DNA from: Acidobacteriota bacterium
GTDB lineage: Bacteria > Acidobacteriota > Terriglobia > Terriglobales > Acidobacteriaceae
Length of the DNA: 8,896 bases
Assembly (NCBI GenBank): GCA_021798655.1
Contig: JAJZFE010000449.1
Span: 1 to 8,896 of the forward strand
Reading direction: 5' to 3'
Position numbers and translations under genes: made by a program. The notes under the pieces are model-generated. The model searched no databases and was not told the origin of the DNA. It saw only the letters and a program-made list of their open reading frames with translations. Below, piece after piece: positions 1 through 6,286 of the stretch; positions within the stretch are counted from its first letter, which is position 1; each line of letters starts with the position of its first letter.

Positions 1-4
1 CCTT

Positions 5-1138
5 ATGCCAACATCCACTATGAAGCTCGATTACTACGAAGTCCTCTCCGTCGAACGCACCGCCTCCGACGGCGAACTCAAGTCTGCCTACCGCAAGCTC
101 GCCATGCAGTACCACCCCGACCGCAACCCGGATAACCCCGACGCGGAGGAGAAGTTCAAAGCCTGCAGCGAGGCCTACCAGGTGCTCTCCGACCCCGACA
201 AGCGCGCCGCGTATGACCGCTACGGCCACGCCGGCGTCAACGGCTCTGGCGGCTTCCCCGGCGGCGGCAGTCCCTTCCAGGGACAGGGCGACCTCGGCGA
301 CATCTTCGGCGATCTCTTCGGCGAGATGTTCAACATGGGCGGCAACCGCCGCGCCACTCGCCAGCAGCGCGGCCGCGACCTCCAGTTCAATATGAAGCTG
401 GAGTTTGAAGAGGCCGTCTTCGGCATCGAACGCGAGATCAACATCCGTCGCGCCGAACCCTGCACCGACTGCAAAGGCACCGGCTCCTCCAGCGGCAAGC
501 AGCCCGAGTCCTGCCAGCAGTGCGGCGGTCGCGGGCAGGTCCGCTCGCAGCAGGGCTTCTTCTCCGTCGCGCGCACTTGCCCCGTCTGCAACGGCACAGG
601 CTCCGTCATCCGCACGCCCTGCACCACCTGCAAAGGCGACACCCGCGTCCTCCGCGAGCACAAGATTCTCGTGAAGGTTCCAGCCGGCGTCGAGCAGGAC
701 ACCCGCATCCGCTACTCCGGCGAAGGCGAGGCCGGGCGCTTCGGAGGCCCCGCTGGCGATCTCTACGTTGTGCTCGACGTCAAGCAGCACGCCTTCTTCG
801 AGCGCGATGGCGACGACCTGCACTGCACCATTCCGGTCAGCTTTCCGCAGGCCGCACTCGGCACCGAACTCGAGATCGAAACCCTCGAAGGCCCCGAGAC
901 CCTGAAGATTCCCGAGGGCACACAGAGCGGCCGCGAGTTCAAGCTCCGCGGCAAAGGCGTCCCGCACCTCAACTCACACGGCAAAGGCGACCTCATCGTC
1001 GAGGTCCGCGTGCAGACCCCCGCCAAGCTCAACAAGCAGCAGAAAGAACTCTTGAAGCAACTCGCTGAAAGCATCACCGTCGAGAACACGCCCCACTCGC
1101 GCGGCCTCTTCAGCAAGGTCAAAGAGATCTTCAGCTAA
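5..1138 (+). CDS. dnaJ: Chaperone protein DnaJ (Hsp40, type I co-chaperone)
   Basis: This is a cytosolic co-chaperone that delivers unfolded clients to DnaK and stimulates its ATPase. The 377-residue length is normal for type I DnaJ and all domains are present. The J domain spans about residues 8-74, with the HPD motif at 37-39. A Gly/Phe-rich linker covers about 79-112. A zinc domain has CxxCxGxG-type repeats starting at C153, C170, C192 and C206, followed by the two beta-rich client-binding domains and a C-terminal dimerisation segment. The fourth zinc repeat reads CTTCKGDT, so its last Gly is replaced by Thr while both cysteines remain. The start is uncertain: only four bases precede the ATG at 5, and a second in-frame ATG at 20 (MKLDYYEVL) fits many family members equally well. 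Neither shows a Shine-Dalgarno sequence in the window. The gene ends just before a strong hairpin terminator. The family assignment is secure. Confidence 0.97.
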   Translation: MPTSTMKLDYYEVLSVERTASDGELKSAYRKLAMQYHPDRNPDNPDAEEKFKACSEAYQVLSDPDKRAAYDRYGHAGVNGSGGFPGGGSPFQGQGDLGDIFGDLFGEMFNMGGNRRATRQQRGRDLQFNMKLEFEEAVFGIEREINIRRAEPCTDCKGTGSSSGKQPESCQQCGGRGQVRSQQGFFSVARTCPVCNGTGSVIRTPCTTCKGDTRVLREHKILVKVPAGVEQDTRIRYSGEGEAGRFGGPAGDLYVVLDVKQHAFFERDGDDLHCTIPVSFPQAALGTELEIETLEGPETLKIPEGTQSGREFKLRGKGVPHLNSHGKGDLIVEVRVQTPAKLNKQQKELLKQLAESITVENTPHSRGLFSKVKEIFS

Positions 1139-1156
1139 CACCTCATCCAACGCAAA

Positions 1157-1194
1157 CAGAACAGCGACCGCACCCCGGTCGCTGTTCTGCTTTT
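1157..1194. terminator. Hairpin terminator between convergent dnaJ and rsmE
   Basis: A perfect 14-bp inverted repeat (1157-1170 pairing with 1176-1189) has a 5-nt loop and is followed on the plus strand by CTTTT. It begins 18 nt after the dnaJ stop, so it is well placed as the dnaJ intrinsic terminator. The rsmE stop lies about 30 nt beyond its other side. On the minus strand the stem is followed only by a short T run (TGTTTG), so bidirectional use is possible but weaker in that direction. Confidence 0.85.
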
Positions 1195-1218
1195 ACCGAT
1201 TCGCGAAAAGTCTCTGAG

Positions 1219-1923
1219 CTACAGCACCGCCGCACACACCGCCAGCCCTGCAATCGCCGCCGTCTCCGCGCGCAGAATCCTCGGTCCCAGCGTCACAGGC
1301 TTCCACCCGCTTTCGCTGAACAGCAGCATCTCCTCCTGCGTCCATCCTCCTTCGGGCCCAATCGCCAACGCCACATCGCGCACGCTCTCAAGCGCCTTGG
1401 ACAAAGCATTCTCCTGTTCGGTCTCCGCCAGCAGCAGCTTTGTCTCCGCCGTCACAGCGCTCAGCGCCGCCTTCAACATCACCGGCTCATCCATCATCGG
1501 CACATCGGTGCGCCGCGACTGCTTCGCCGCCTCCAGCACAATCCTCCGCCAACGCTCCACGCGCTTTGCCGCAGCCAGCGCAAGATGCTTCTCCGTGCGC
1601 CGCGCTATCACCGGAGTGATCCGCGCCACACCAAGCTCGGTCGCCTTCTCAATGCCCCACTCCATGTGATCGAACTTGAACACCGCCATCAACAGATGCA
1701 CCGGCAGCGCCGCATCGGCCTCCAGCTCTTCGTACAGCGTGAACACCACCGCACCTTCGCTTACCGACAGAACCTCCGCGCGGTGCAAAAACCCGTCCGC
1801 AACTACGTCGAACACCTGACCCGGTTGTGCGCGCAGCACCCGCGCCAGGTGCATAGCCTGGTCGCCCTTCAGCGTTGCAGTGGTCTCTGTTCTCTCATCG
1901 GCAATCCATCGGCGTCGTGTCAT
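1219..1923 (-). CDS. rsmE: 16S rRNA (uracil(1498)-N(3))-methyltransferase RsmE
   Basis: The product transfers a methyl group from S-adenosylmethionine to N3 of U1498 in 16S rRNA of the small ribosomal subunit. From the ATG at 1923 it is 234 residues, close to the usual family length of about 240. An N-terminal PUA-like RNA-binding domain (about 1-70) leads into a SPOUT domain. That domain carries the family blocks KATELGV (93-99), EAAKQSRR (131-138), IGPEGGW (188-194) and LGPRILRAET (212-221), which form the trefoil-knot cofactor site. The frame stays open upstream to a TTG at 1992. I prefer the ATG because MTRRRW is the usual N-terminus in related proteins as I remember them; a weak GGA lies just upstream. 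It has its own candidate promoter 220-250 bp upstream and a hairpin in the leader. It converges on dnaJ and is not obviously in an operon. I am confident of the family, less so of the exact start. Confidence 0.93.
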   Translation of the reverse strand: MTRRRWIADERTETTATLKGDQAMHLARVLRAQPGQVFDVVADGFLHRAEVLSVSEGAVVFTLYEELEADAALPVHLLMAVFKFDHMEWGIEKATELGVARITPVIARRTEKHLALAAAKRVERWRRIVLEAAKQSRRTDVPMMDEPVMLKAALSAVTAETKLLLAETEQENALSKALESVRDVALAIGPEGGWTQEEMLLFSESGWKPVTLGPRILRAETAAIAGLAVCAAVL

Positions 1924-2011
1924 ACATCCAGCATACTGCGACGGCTTCCCACCCGATACCTCTCGCAAACCCGCATGAACAAAGGTCCGCAACCACTCAC
2001 GTTAAACACCT

Positions 2012-2038
2012 CGGGGAGCGCATCTTGTGCGCTCCCCG
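2012..2038. other. 11-bp hairpin in the rsmE leader region
   Basis: CGGGGAGCGCA (2012-2022) pairs perfectly with TGCGCTCCCCG (2028-2038) around the 5-nt loop TCTTG. No long T run follows on either strand; the minus side continues AGGTGTTTAAC. It is therefore not a standard terminator for a visible gene. It would lie in the 5' leader of the rsmE transcript if that starts at the promoter near 2144-2172, about 90 nt before the start codon. It could be a leader structure, a weak attenuator or a protein-binding palindrome; the sequence does not decide. Confidence 0.5.
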
Positions 2039-2143
2039 TATGTGTTGCCTTAGGTTTGATGCTTTGCCTTGGTTGCGTTTGCCTGCGCTCCCATTCGATG
2101 TCGCCATCGACGTCGCATTCACATGCGTGAAGCAACTAACGAG

Positions 2144-2172
2144 AGTATTGTTTCCTCGCGCAGAAGAGTCAA
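2144..2172 (-). promoter_or_regulatory. Sigma70-type promoter for rsmE
   Basis: On the minus strand, TTGACT (2172-2167, 5 of 6 matches to the -35 consensus) is followed by exactly 17 nt and then AATACT (2149-2144, 4 of 6 matches to the -10 consensus). Transcription would start near 2137, giving rsmE a leader of roughly 210 nt that contains the 2012-2038 hairpin. The -35 hexamer sits directly behind a T-tract terminator that would end the upstream sdaA transcript, a sensible arrangement for insulating the two genes. It is predicted from sequence only. Confidence 0.5.
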
Positions 2173-2173
2173 G

Positions 2174-2193
2174 AAAAAAACGCAGCCTCTGCG
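2174..2193 (-). terminator. Probable intrinsic terminator of sdaA
   Basis: Reading the minus strand, CGCAG (2193-2189), loop AGG and CTGCG (2185-2181) are followed at once by seven T residues (2180-2174). The stem is only 5 bp but GC-rich, and the U tract is strong. It lies about 130 nt beyond the sdaA stop, with no other gene between. I see no better terminator closer to sdaA. Confidence 0.5.
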
Positions 2194-2325
2194 ACGAAAT
2201 TTTCAGCCTCACTCACTCCACCCGTAACACTGTTCTCTCGGCAACTCGAAGCTCGTAGCTCAACATCTCTCACTGCATCCTCTCCATCGACATGCAACAC
2301 CGCGCACGTCGACAGCATCTGCATC

Positions 2326-3822
2326 TCAGCACTCAATAATATTCAGCGCCAGCCCCGCGAGGCTCGTCTCCTTGTAGCGCGACTGCATATCCATCCCCGT
2401 GCGGTACATCGTCTCAATCACCTGATCCAGGCTTACCTTATGTACGCCCTGATCATTCATCGCCAGCCGCGCTGCATTCACCGCCTTCACCGCGCCCATG
2501 CCGTTGCGTTCGATGCACGGTATCTGCACCAGCCCGCCAATCGGGTCGCACGTCATGCCCAGGTTGTGCTCCATCGCAATCTCTGCCGCGCCTTCCACCG
2601 CGCGCGCATCGCCACCCAGTGCAGCCACCAATCCTCCCGCGGCCATTGAGCACGCCACACCCACCTCACCCTGGCATCCCACCTCTGCCCCACTGATGGA
2701 AGCATTCTCTTTGTACAGAATCCCAATCGCCGCCGCCGTCAAAAAATATCGCAGCAACCCCGCCTCGCGCTCACTCGCACTCAGCTCTGCCGAAGCATGA
2801 TGCAGATAGTAGTACGCGATCGCTGGCACCACGCCCGCCGCCCCATTCGTCGGAGCCGTCACTACGCGGCCACCCGCTGCGTTCTCTTCATTCACCGCCA
2901 TCGCCACCAGCGTCACGCTGTCCAGCGGCGCCAGCGGGTCGCGCGTCTTTCCCTCTGCATCAATCGCCGCCATCCGCCGCGCCAACCCCGGCGCGCGCCG
3001 CCGCACATTCAGCCCGCCTGGCAGCGTACCCTCCGTCGTCCTGCCGCGCTCGATGCTCTCCGCCATCGTGCCCCACAACGACAGAATTGCCGCCGTCACC
3101 AGCTCTTCCGGCGTCAGCGAATCCATCTGCAGCGCAACCGTATTCCCCGGCCTCTCCGGCGAAACAACCCGCTCCACCCGCCGCAGAATCGTGGCATCCT
3201 GCAGCAACGCAACCTCGTTCGCCATCACCATCTCGGCAATCGTCAGCCCCTGCTCATCGCTCAACCGCAGCAACTCATCCGCACTCGAAAACGGATACGG
3301 CACCTCGCGCCTCTTCACTCCGCCATCGCCTGCGGCAAACTCCTCCGCCGTCAAAATAAATCCGCCGCCCACCGAGTAGTACACCTGCGAAAACACCACA
3401 CTCCCCGTCGCATTCAACGCATTGAACCGCATCCCGTTCGGATGCGTCACCACCTCCGCCTCGGGATACATCTGCTCGCGGTGAAACCTCAGGTCCACCG
3501 CAGGATCAAACCGCACCGCATGGCTCCCCAGCAGCATCAGCGTCTGCGTCGCACGCAGCGACTCAAGCCGCGCATCAATCGTCTGCAGGTCCACCGTGTC
3601 CGGCGACTCCTCCAGCAACCCCATCATCACCGCGCGATCCGTCGCATGGCCCACACCCGTCAACGCCAGCGAGCCGTACAGGTCCACCGTCACCGCCGCA
3701 CCAAACTCTCTCCGCCGCGCCATCTCGCGCACAAAGCTCAGCGCAGCCCGCATCGGCCCCACCGTGTGCGAACTGGAAGGCCCGATCCCCACCTTGAACA
3801 ACTCGAACAGACTCGTATTCAT
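2326..3822 (-). CDS. sdaA: L-serine dehydratase (ammonia-lyase), iron-sulfur, single chain
   Basis: This cytosolic enzyme deaminates L-serine to pyruvate and ammonia with a [4Fe-4S] cluster rather than PLP. The single 498-residue chain joins the beta domain (N-terminal, with the GPSSSHT motif at 14-20) to the alpha catalytic domain (about 235-498), as in SdaA of Gammaproteobacteria. Cluster ligands are visible as C383 (GCQGE), C425 and C436 (CDPIGG to PC). Their 42- and 11-residue spacings equal those I recall for the Legionella enzyme. The last residue, C498, is in the place of the C-terminal cysteine that caps the cluster there. The chain is about 40 residues longer than the 454-458 usual for the family. 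Most of the extra length seems to lie near 210-240, between the NEVAL segment and the LSLWGTM segment. I chose the ATG at 3822 over the upstream GTG at 3831 because MNTSLFELFKVGIGPSSSHT matches typical family starts. It is divergent from comM, with a terminator well downstream. Confidence 0.95.
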   Translation of the reverse strand: MNTSLFELFKVGIGPSSSHTVGPMRAALSFVREMARRREFGAAVTVDLYGSLALTGVGHATDRAVMMGLLEESPDTVDLQTIDARLESLRATQTLMLLGSHAVRFDPAVDLRFHREQMYPEAEVVTHPNGMRFNALNATGSVVFSQVYYSVGGGFILTAEEFAAGDGGVKRREVPYPFSSADELLRLSDEQGLTIAEMVMANEVALLQDATILRRVERVVSPERPGNTVALQMDSLTPEELVTAAILSLWGTMAESIERGRTTEGTLPGGLNVRRRAPGLARRMAAIDAEGKTRDPLAPLDSVTLVAMAVNEENAAGGRVVTAPTNGAAGVVPAIAYYYLHHASAELSASEREAGLLRYFLTAAAIGILYKENASISGAEVGCQGEVGVACSMAAGGLVAALGGDARAVEGAAEIAMEHNLGMTCDPIGGLVQIPCIERNGMGAVKAVNAARLAMNDQGVHKVSLDQVIETMYRTGMDMQSRYKETSLAGLALNIIEC

Positions 3823-3839
3823 CACAATCACCCGCCATC

Positions 3840-3845
3840 ATTGTA
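3840..3845 (-). promoter_or_regulatory. Candidate -10 element for sdaA
   Basis: TACAAT on the minus strand (5 of 6 matches to TATAAT) lies 17 nt upstream of the chosen sdaA start. No good -35 hexamer is found at 16-18 nt spacing; the site reads GTGTGG. Transcription from here would leave a leader of only about ten nucleotides. This is weak evidence, offered because the 117-bp divergent gap must hold promoters for both genes. Confidence 0.25.
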
Positions 3846-3895
3846 GGCCGCTCGCCACACACCCACACCACGCATCGCATACACCTCTGCCATAG

Positions 3896-3904
3896 TGCTA
3901 CACT
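3896..3904 (+). promoter_or_regulatory. Candidate extended -10 promoter for comM
   Basis: TGCTACACT is an extended -10 arrangement (TGn followed by TACACT, 4 of 6 matches). No clear -35 is present, which extended -10 promoters can tolerate. It would start transcription near 3911, about 29 nt before the comM ATG. That excludes the GTG at 3895 as the translation start and supports the ATG at 3940. An AAGGA at 3923-3927, 12 nt before that ATG, may serve as the ribosome-binding site. Confidence 0.3.
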
Positions 3905-3939
3905 TGCCCCACCTTCGGCCTCAAGGACACGATCAGGCA

Positions 3940-5538
3940 ATGCTCTTCAAAGCCCGCAGCGCCGCCGTCTACGGCATCGACGCCCACATCATCGACGTTG
4001 AAGTCGACTTCGGCGCTCAGGTTGAAAAAGAGATCTTCGCCACCGTCGGCCTCCCCGACGCCGCCGTCCGCGAGTCGCGCGACCGCGTCCGCTCTGCCAT
4101 CAAAAACTCCGGCTTCGACATTCCACCTACGCGCATCACGATCAACCTTGCGCCTGCCGACCTCAAGAAAGAAGGCTCCGGCTTCGACCTCCCCATCGCC
4201 ATCGGCATCCTCGGTGCCTACGGCGGGCTCTCCATCCGCGACCTCTCCGACTTCGTCCTCGTCGGCGAGCTTGGTCTCGACGGCTCACTTCGCGCCGTGC
4301 AGGGCATGTTGCCCATCGCCATCGCTGCGCGCAACGCGAAGATCAAAAACCTCATCATCCCCGCCGCCAACGCTCGCGAAGCCGCCGTCGTCGAAGGCGT
4401 CGATGTCTACCCCGTCCGTTCGCTGCTCGAAGTCCGCGAGCTGCTCAACTCCACCACCCAGGGCAGCCTCTTCATCCAGCCACTCAAGGTCGACACCTCC
4501 ACGCTCCTCAACGATGCCGTCGAGTACCACGCCGACTTCCGCGACGTCCGCGGCCAGCACGTCGCCAAACGCGCCCTCGAAGTCGCCGCCGCCGGCGGAC
4601 ACAACATCCTCATGATCGGCCCGCCCGGCAGCGGCAAGACGATGCTCGCCAAGCGCCTGCCCTCCATCCTCGCACCGCTGCGCTTTGAAGAGGCCCTCGA
4701 AACTACCAAGATCCACTCCGTCGCCGGCGTCCTCAACAAGGACGAGGGCCTCGTCACGCATCGCCCCTTCCGCTCGCCGCACCACACCATCTCCGACGCC
4801 GGACTCATCGGCGGCGGCATGATTCCACGCCCCGGCGAAGTCTCCCTCGCGCACAACGGCCTGCTCTTCCTCGACGAGTTGCCCGAGTTCCCCCGTAACG
4901 TGCTCGAAGTGCTCCGCCAGCCGCTTGAAGACGGCACCGTCACCATCTCCCGCGCCGCCATGTCGCTCAGCTTCCCTGCGCGTTTCATGCTCGCCGCCGC
5001 CATGAACCCCTGCCCCTGCGGCTACTTCAACGACCCCTCGCGCGAGTGCATGTGTACCCCGCCCATGATCCAGCGTTACGTGTCCAAAGTCTCCGGCCCG
5101 CTGCTCGACCGCATCGACATCCACATTGAAGTCCCGGCCGTGCAGTACAAGGAACTCCGCAGCGGCACCTCCGCCGAAGGCTCTGCCGAGATCCGCGCCC
5201 GCGTCCTCGCCGCCCGCGAGCGGCAGCACGACCGCTTCCTCCAGTACGCCGCGCAACCCGCAACCACTCGTACGAAACAATCCACCCGTGCGACTGGCAT
5301 CTTCTCCAACTCGCAGATGACCACCCAGCAGATCCGCACCTTCTGCGAGCTCGCCTCTGACGCCGAGCGCCTGCTCGAACGCGCCATGCAGCAGCAGGGT
5401 CTGTCCGCCCGCGCCCACGACCGCATCCTCAAGGTCGCCCGCACCATCGCCGACCTCGAAGCCGCACCCACCATCGCCGTGAGCCATATCGCCGAAGCGA
5501 TCCAGTACCGCACGCTGGACCGCAGCTACTGGGCCTGA
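3940..5538 (+). CDS. comM: ComM/YifB family AAA+ ATPase (Mg-chelatase-like branch-migration helicase)
   Basis: The product is a hexameric AAA+ motor. Its characterised relative ComM of Vibrio cholerae promotes branch migration during integration of incoming DNA in natural transformation. The 532 residues compare with about 505-515 in well-known homologues. An N-terminal Lon-protease-like (ChlI) domain covers about 1-180 without a proteolytic role. The ATPase core has Walker A GPPGSGKT (227-234) and Walker B LLFLDE (308-313). The family Cys cluster NPCPCG...CMC (C358, C360, C370, C372) probably binds zinc, and a C-terminal Mg-chelatase-type lid domain spans about 415-530. The start is the ATG at 3940, since [14 protein letters not shown] is the standard family N-terminus. 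The frame extends to a GTG at 3895 that overlaps the candidate promoter. It is divergent from sdaA, and no clear terminator follows. The presence of comM does not by itself show competence, since many non-competent bacteria carry it. Confidence 0.95.
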   Translation: MLFKARSAAVYGIDAHIIDVEVDFGAQVEKEIFATVGLPDAAVRESRDRVRSAIKNSGFDIPPTRITINLAPADLKKEGSGFDLPIAIGILGAYGGLSIRDLSDFVLVGELGLDGSLRAVQGMLPIAIAARNAKIKNLIIPAANAREAAVVEGVDVYPVRSLLEVRELLNSTTQGSLFIQPLKVDTSTLLNDAVEYHADFRDVRGQHVAKRALEVAAAGGHNILMIGPPGSGKTMLAKRLPSILAPLRFEEALETTKIHSVAGVLNKDEGLVTHRPFRSPHHTISDAGLIGGGMIPRPGEVSLAHNGLLFLDELPEFPRNVLEVLRQPLEDGTVTISRAAMSLSFPARFMLAAAMNPCPCGYFNDPSRECMCTPPMIQRYVSKVSGPLLDRIDIHIEVPAVQYKELRSGTSAEGSAEIRARVLAARERQHDRFLQYAAQPATTRTKQSTRATGIFSNSQMTTQQIRTFCELASDAERLLERAMQQQGLSARAHDRILKVARTIADLEAAPTIAVSHIAEAIQYRTLDRSYWA

Positions 5539-6067
5539 GAGCTGCTCCTCCCAAATTGGGCGAAGACGCAGGCAGGAACAGGCATTCCCGATTTACGTAG
5601 ATGGCGACGGGCCGTGTCCCAAAAAAAGGATTGACCTCCCACGAGGCAGCATTTATCGTCATAGGTACGGTAGAAGGCCGACGGCTCAACGGCCTGCGAA
5701 CTTCACGCTGCAGTTTCAGCCGAAGTGATCGAAGTGATCGATTCGCTGTTCGCCTGCAGCGAAACCCCTGAACATCTTTTCATAGCAGCAGTTCGGGGCG
5801 GAGTTTCGCCAACGCATCGCACCTTCTGCCAAGAACTTTATGGAGTCAATAACCGCAAACGCAGGTGGAGTCATCGTCAGAGATCCATACCAAAGACTCC
5901 TCTCGCGCAACGTTTTCGGTGCAACCCGGCCCAGGCCGGAGCATCTATCTGTAAGACTTGCGATCCAGTACCTCGAAACTACGACGGGCTGAATCGCGTG
6001 GCGCAGCAACGCAACCGCTGTCAAAGCATCGTTCTGAGCCGCCACACACCCCAGGAGACCCACCCCC
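5539..6067. other. 529-bp stretch with no supported gene
   Basis: I find no gene here that I can support. Several ORFs of 50-140 codons exist on both strands, but all lack a Shine-Dalgarno site and recognisable motifs. Their third-position GC is much lower than in the neighbouring genes (40 of 68 codons in the open frame that ends at 5992). What is visible: a promoter-like pair at 5631-5659; small hairpins at 5675-5695 (AGGCCG stem), 5742-5763 (7-bp TTCGCTG stem) and 5926-5939 (CCGGC stem); a 9-bp unit repeated in tandem at 5721-5738; and TGGAGTCA repeated at 5841 and 5866. It may be a long rpoZ leader, a small RNA locus or the remains of a decayed gene. No tRNA-like T-arm or known structural RNA signature was seen. 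Confidence 0.5.
5631..5659 (+). promoter_or_regulatory. Sigma70-type promoter in the comM-rpoZ gap
   Basis: TTGACC (5631-5636, 5 of 6 matches to the -35 consensus) is followed by exactly 17 nt and TATCGT (5654-5659, 4 of 6 matches to the -10 consensus). The start would be near 5666. The next plausible gene downstream is rpoZ, 400 nt away, so the transcript would have a long leader or include an unrecognised small RNA. It is predicted from sequence only. Confidence 0.45.
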
Positions 6068-6286
6068 ATGCGTTCCGATCTGATCTTTGGTGCCCTTACC
6101 CACGTCAACAACCGCTACAAGCTCTGCCAGCTGGCCTCCAAAGCGACTCGTAAGCTGCACAAACCAAACACCCGCCTGCAGGACACGACCAACGACGTGC
6201 TGGACCGCTTCAAGGATACGGTTCCCATGGCCGATGGCAGCGAAAACCTGGAGATGGTCGCAGCGACGGAACGCCGCGCGGCGTAA
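6068..6286 (+). CDS. rpoZ: DNA-directed RNA polymerase omega subunit
   Basis: Omega is the small subunit that helps fold and hold the beta' subunit in RNA polymerase. The 72-residue product has the omega/Rpb6 core pattern: VNNRYKLCQLASKATRKL at 13-30 corresponds to the family's NRYxLvxxAxkRARxL helix. It is followed by a segment rich in Asn, Asp and Thr and a polar tail. It closely resembles the short omega proteins I recall from Acidobacteriota, which start MRSDLIF. The second conserved helix of proteobacterial omega is poorly matched, and the chain is shorter than the roughly 90 residues of Escherichia coli, so the call is good but not certain. The ATG at 6068 has an AGGAG at 6053-6057, 10 nt upstream. 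The gene is followed at 342 nt by rho on the same strand, so the two may be co-transcribed. Confidence 0.78.
   Translation: MRSDLIFGALTHVNNRYKLCQLASKATRKLHKPNTRLQDTTNDVLDRFKDTVPMADGSENLEMVAATERRAA
6271..6284. repeat. 14-bp perfect palindrome at the rpoZ stop codon
   Basis: ACGCCGCGCGGCGT is its own reverse complement and covers the last rpoZ codons up to the first base of the TAA stop. As RNA it could form a short stem with a tight loop. It may help protect the rpoZ 3' end. It could equally be a by-product of GC-rich Arg/Ala codons. Confidence 0.4.

Noticed and set aside
2797..3846. 349-codon plus-strand ORF opposite sdaA
   Set aside because: It is a His/Arg/Gln-rich shadow of sdaA; the sdaA frame carries all cluster cysteines and family motifs.
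4285..5487. 400-codon minus-strand ORF opposite comM
   Set aside because: It is a shadow of comM produced by strong third-position G/C bias. Its Gly/Ala/Asp/Glu-rich composition is typical of such antisense frames, and comM has intact Walker motifs.
5552..5562. CCCAAATTGGG as the comM terminator
   Set aside because: The stem is only 4-5 bp with an almost absent loop and no T run follows.
5721..5738. Tandem 9-bp repeat (CGAAGTGAT twice) as a regulator-binding array
   Set aside because: Two copies of a short unit fit simple slippage. There is no third copy and no link to a promoter.
5601..5771. 56-codon plus ORF starting ATGGCGACG
   Set aside because: There is no Shine-Dalgarno site, the codon use is poor, and the promoter-like pair at 5631-5659 lies inside it.
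5716..6111. 131-codon minus-strand ORF in the same gap
   Set aside because: It starts inside rpoZ on the opposite strand, and I see no motif or ribosome-binding site. It cannot be told from chance.
5725..6153. 142-codon plus-strand ORF in the comM-rpoZ gap
   Set aside because: It runs into rpoZ in a different frame by 86 bp, has no Shine-Dalgarno site or motif, and is rich in Cys, Arg, Gln and Pro as expected of non-coding GC-rich DNA.
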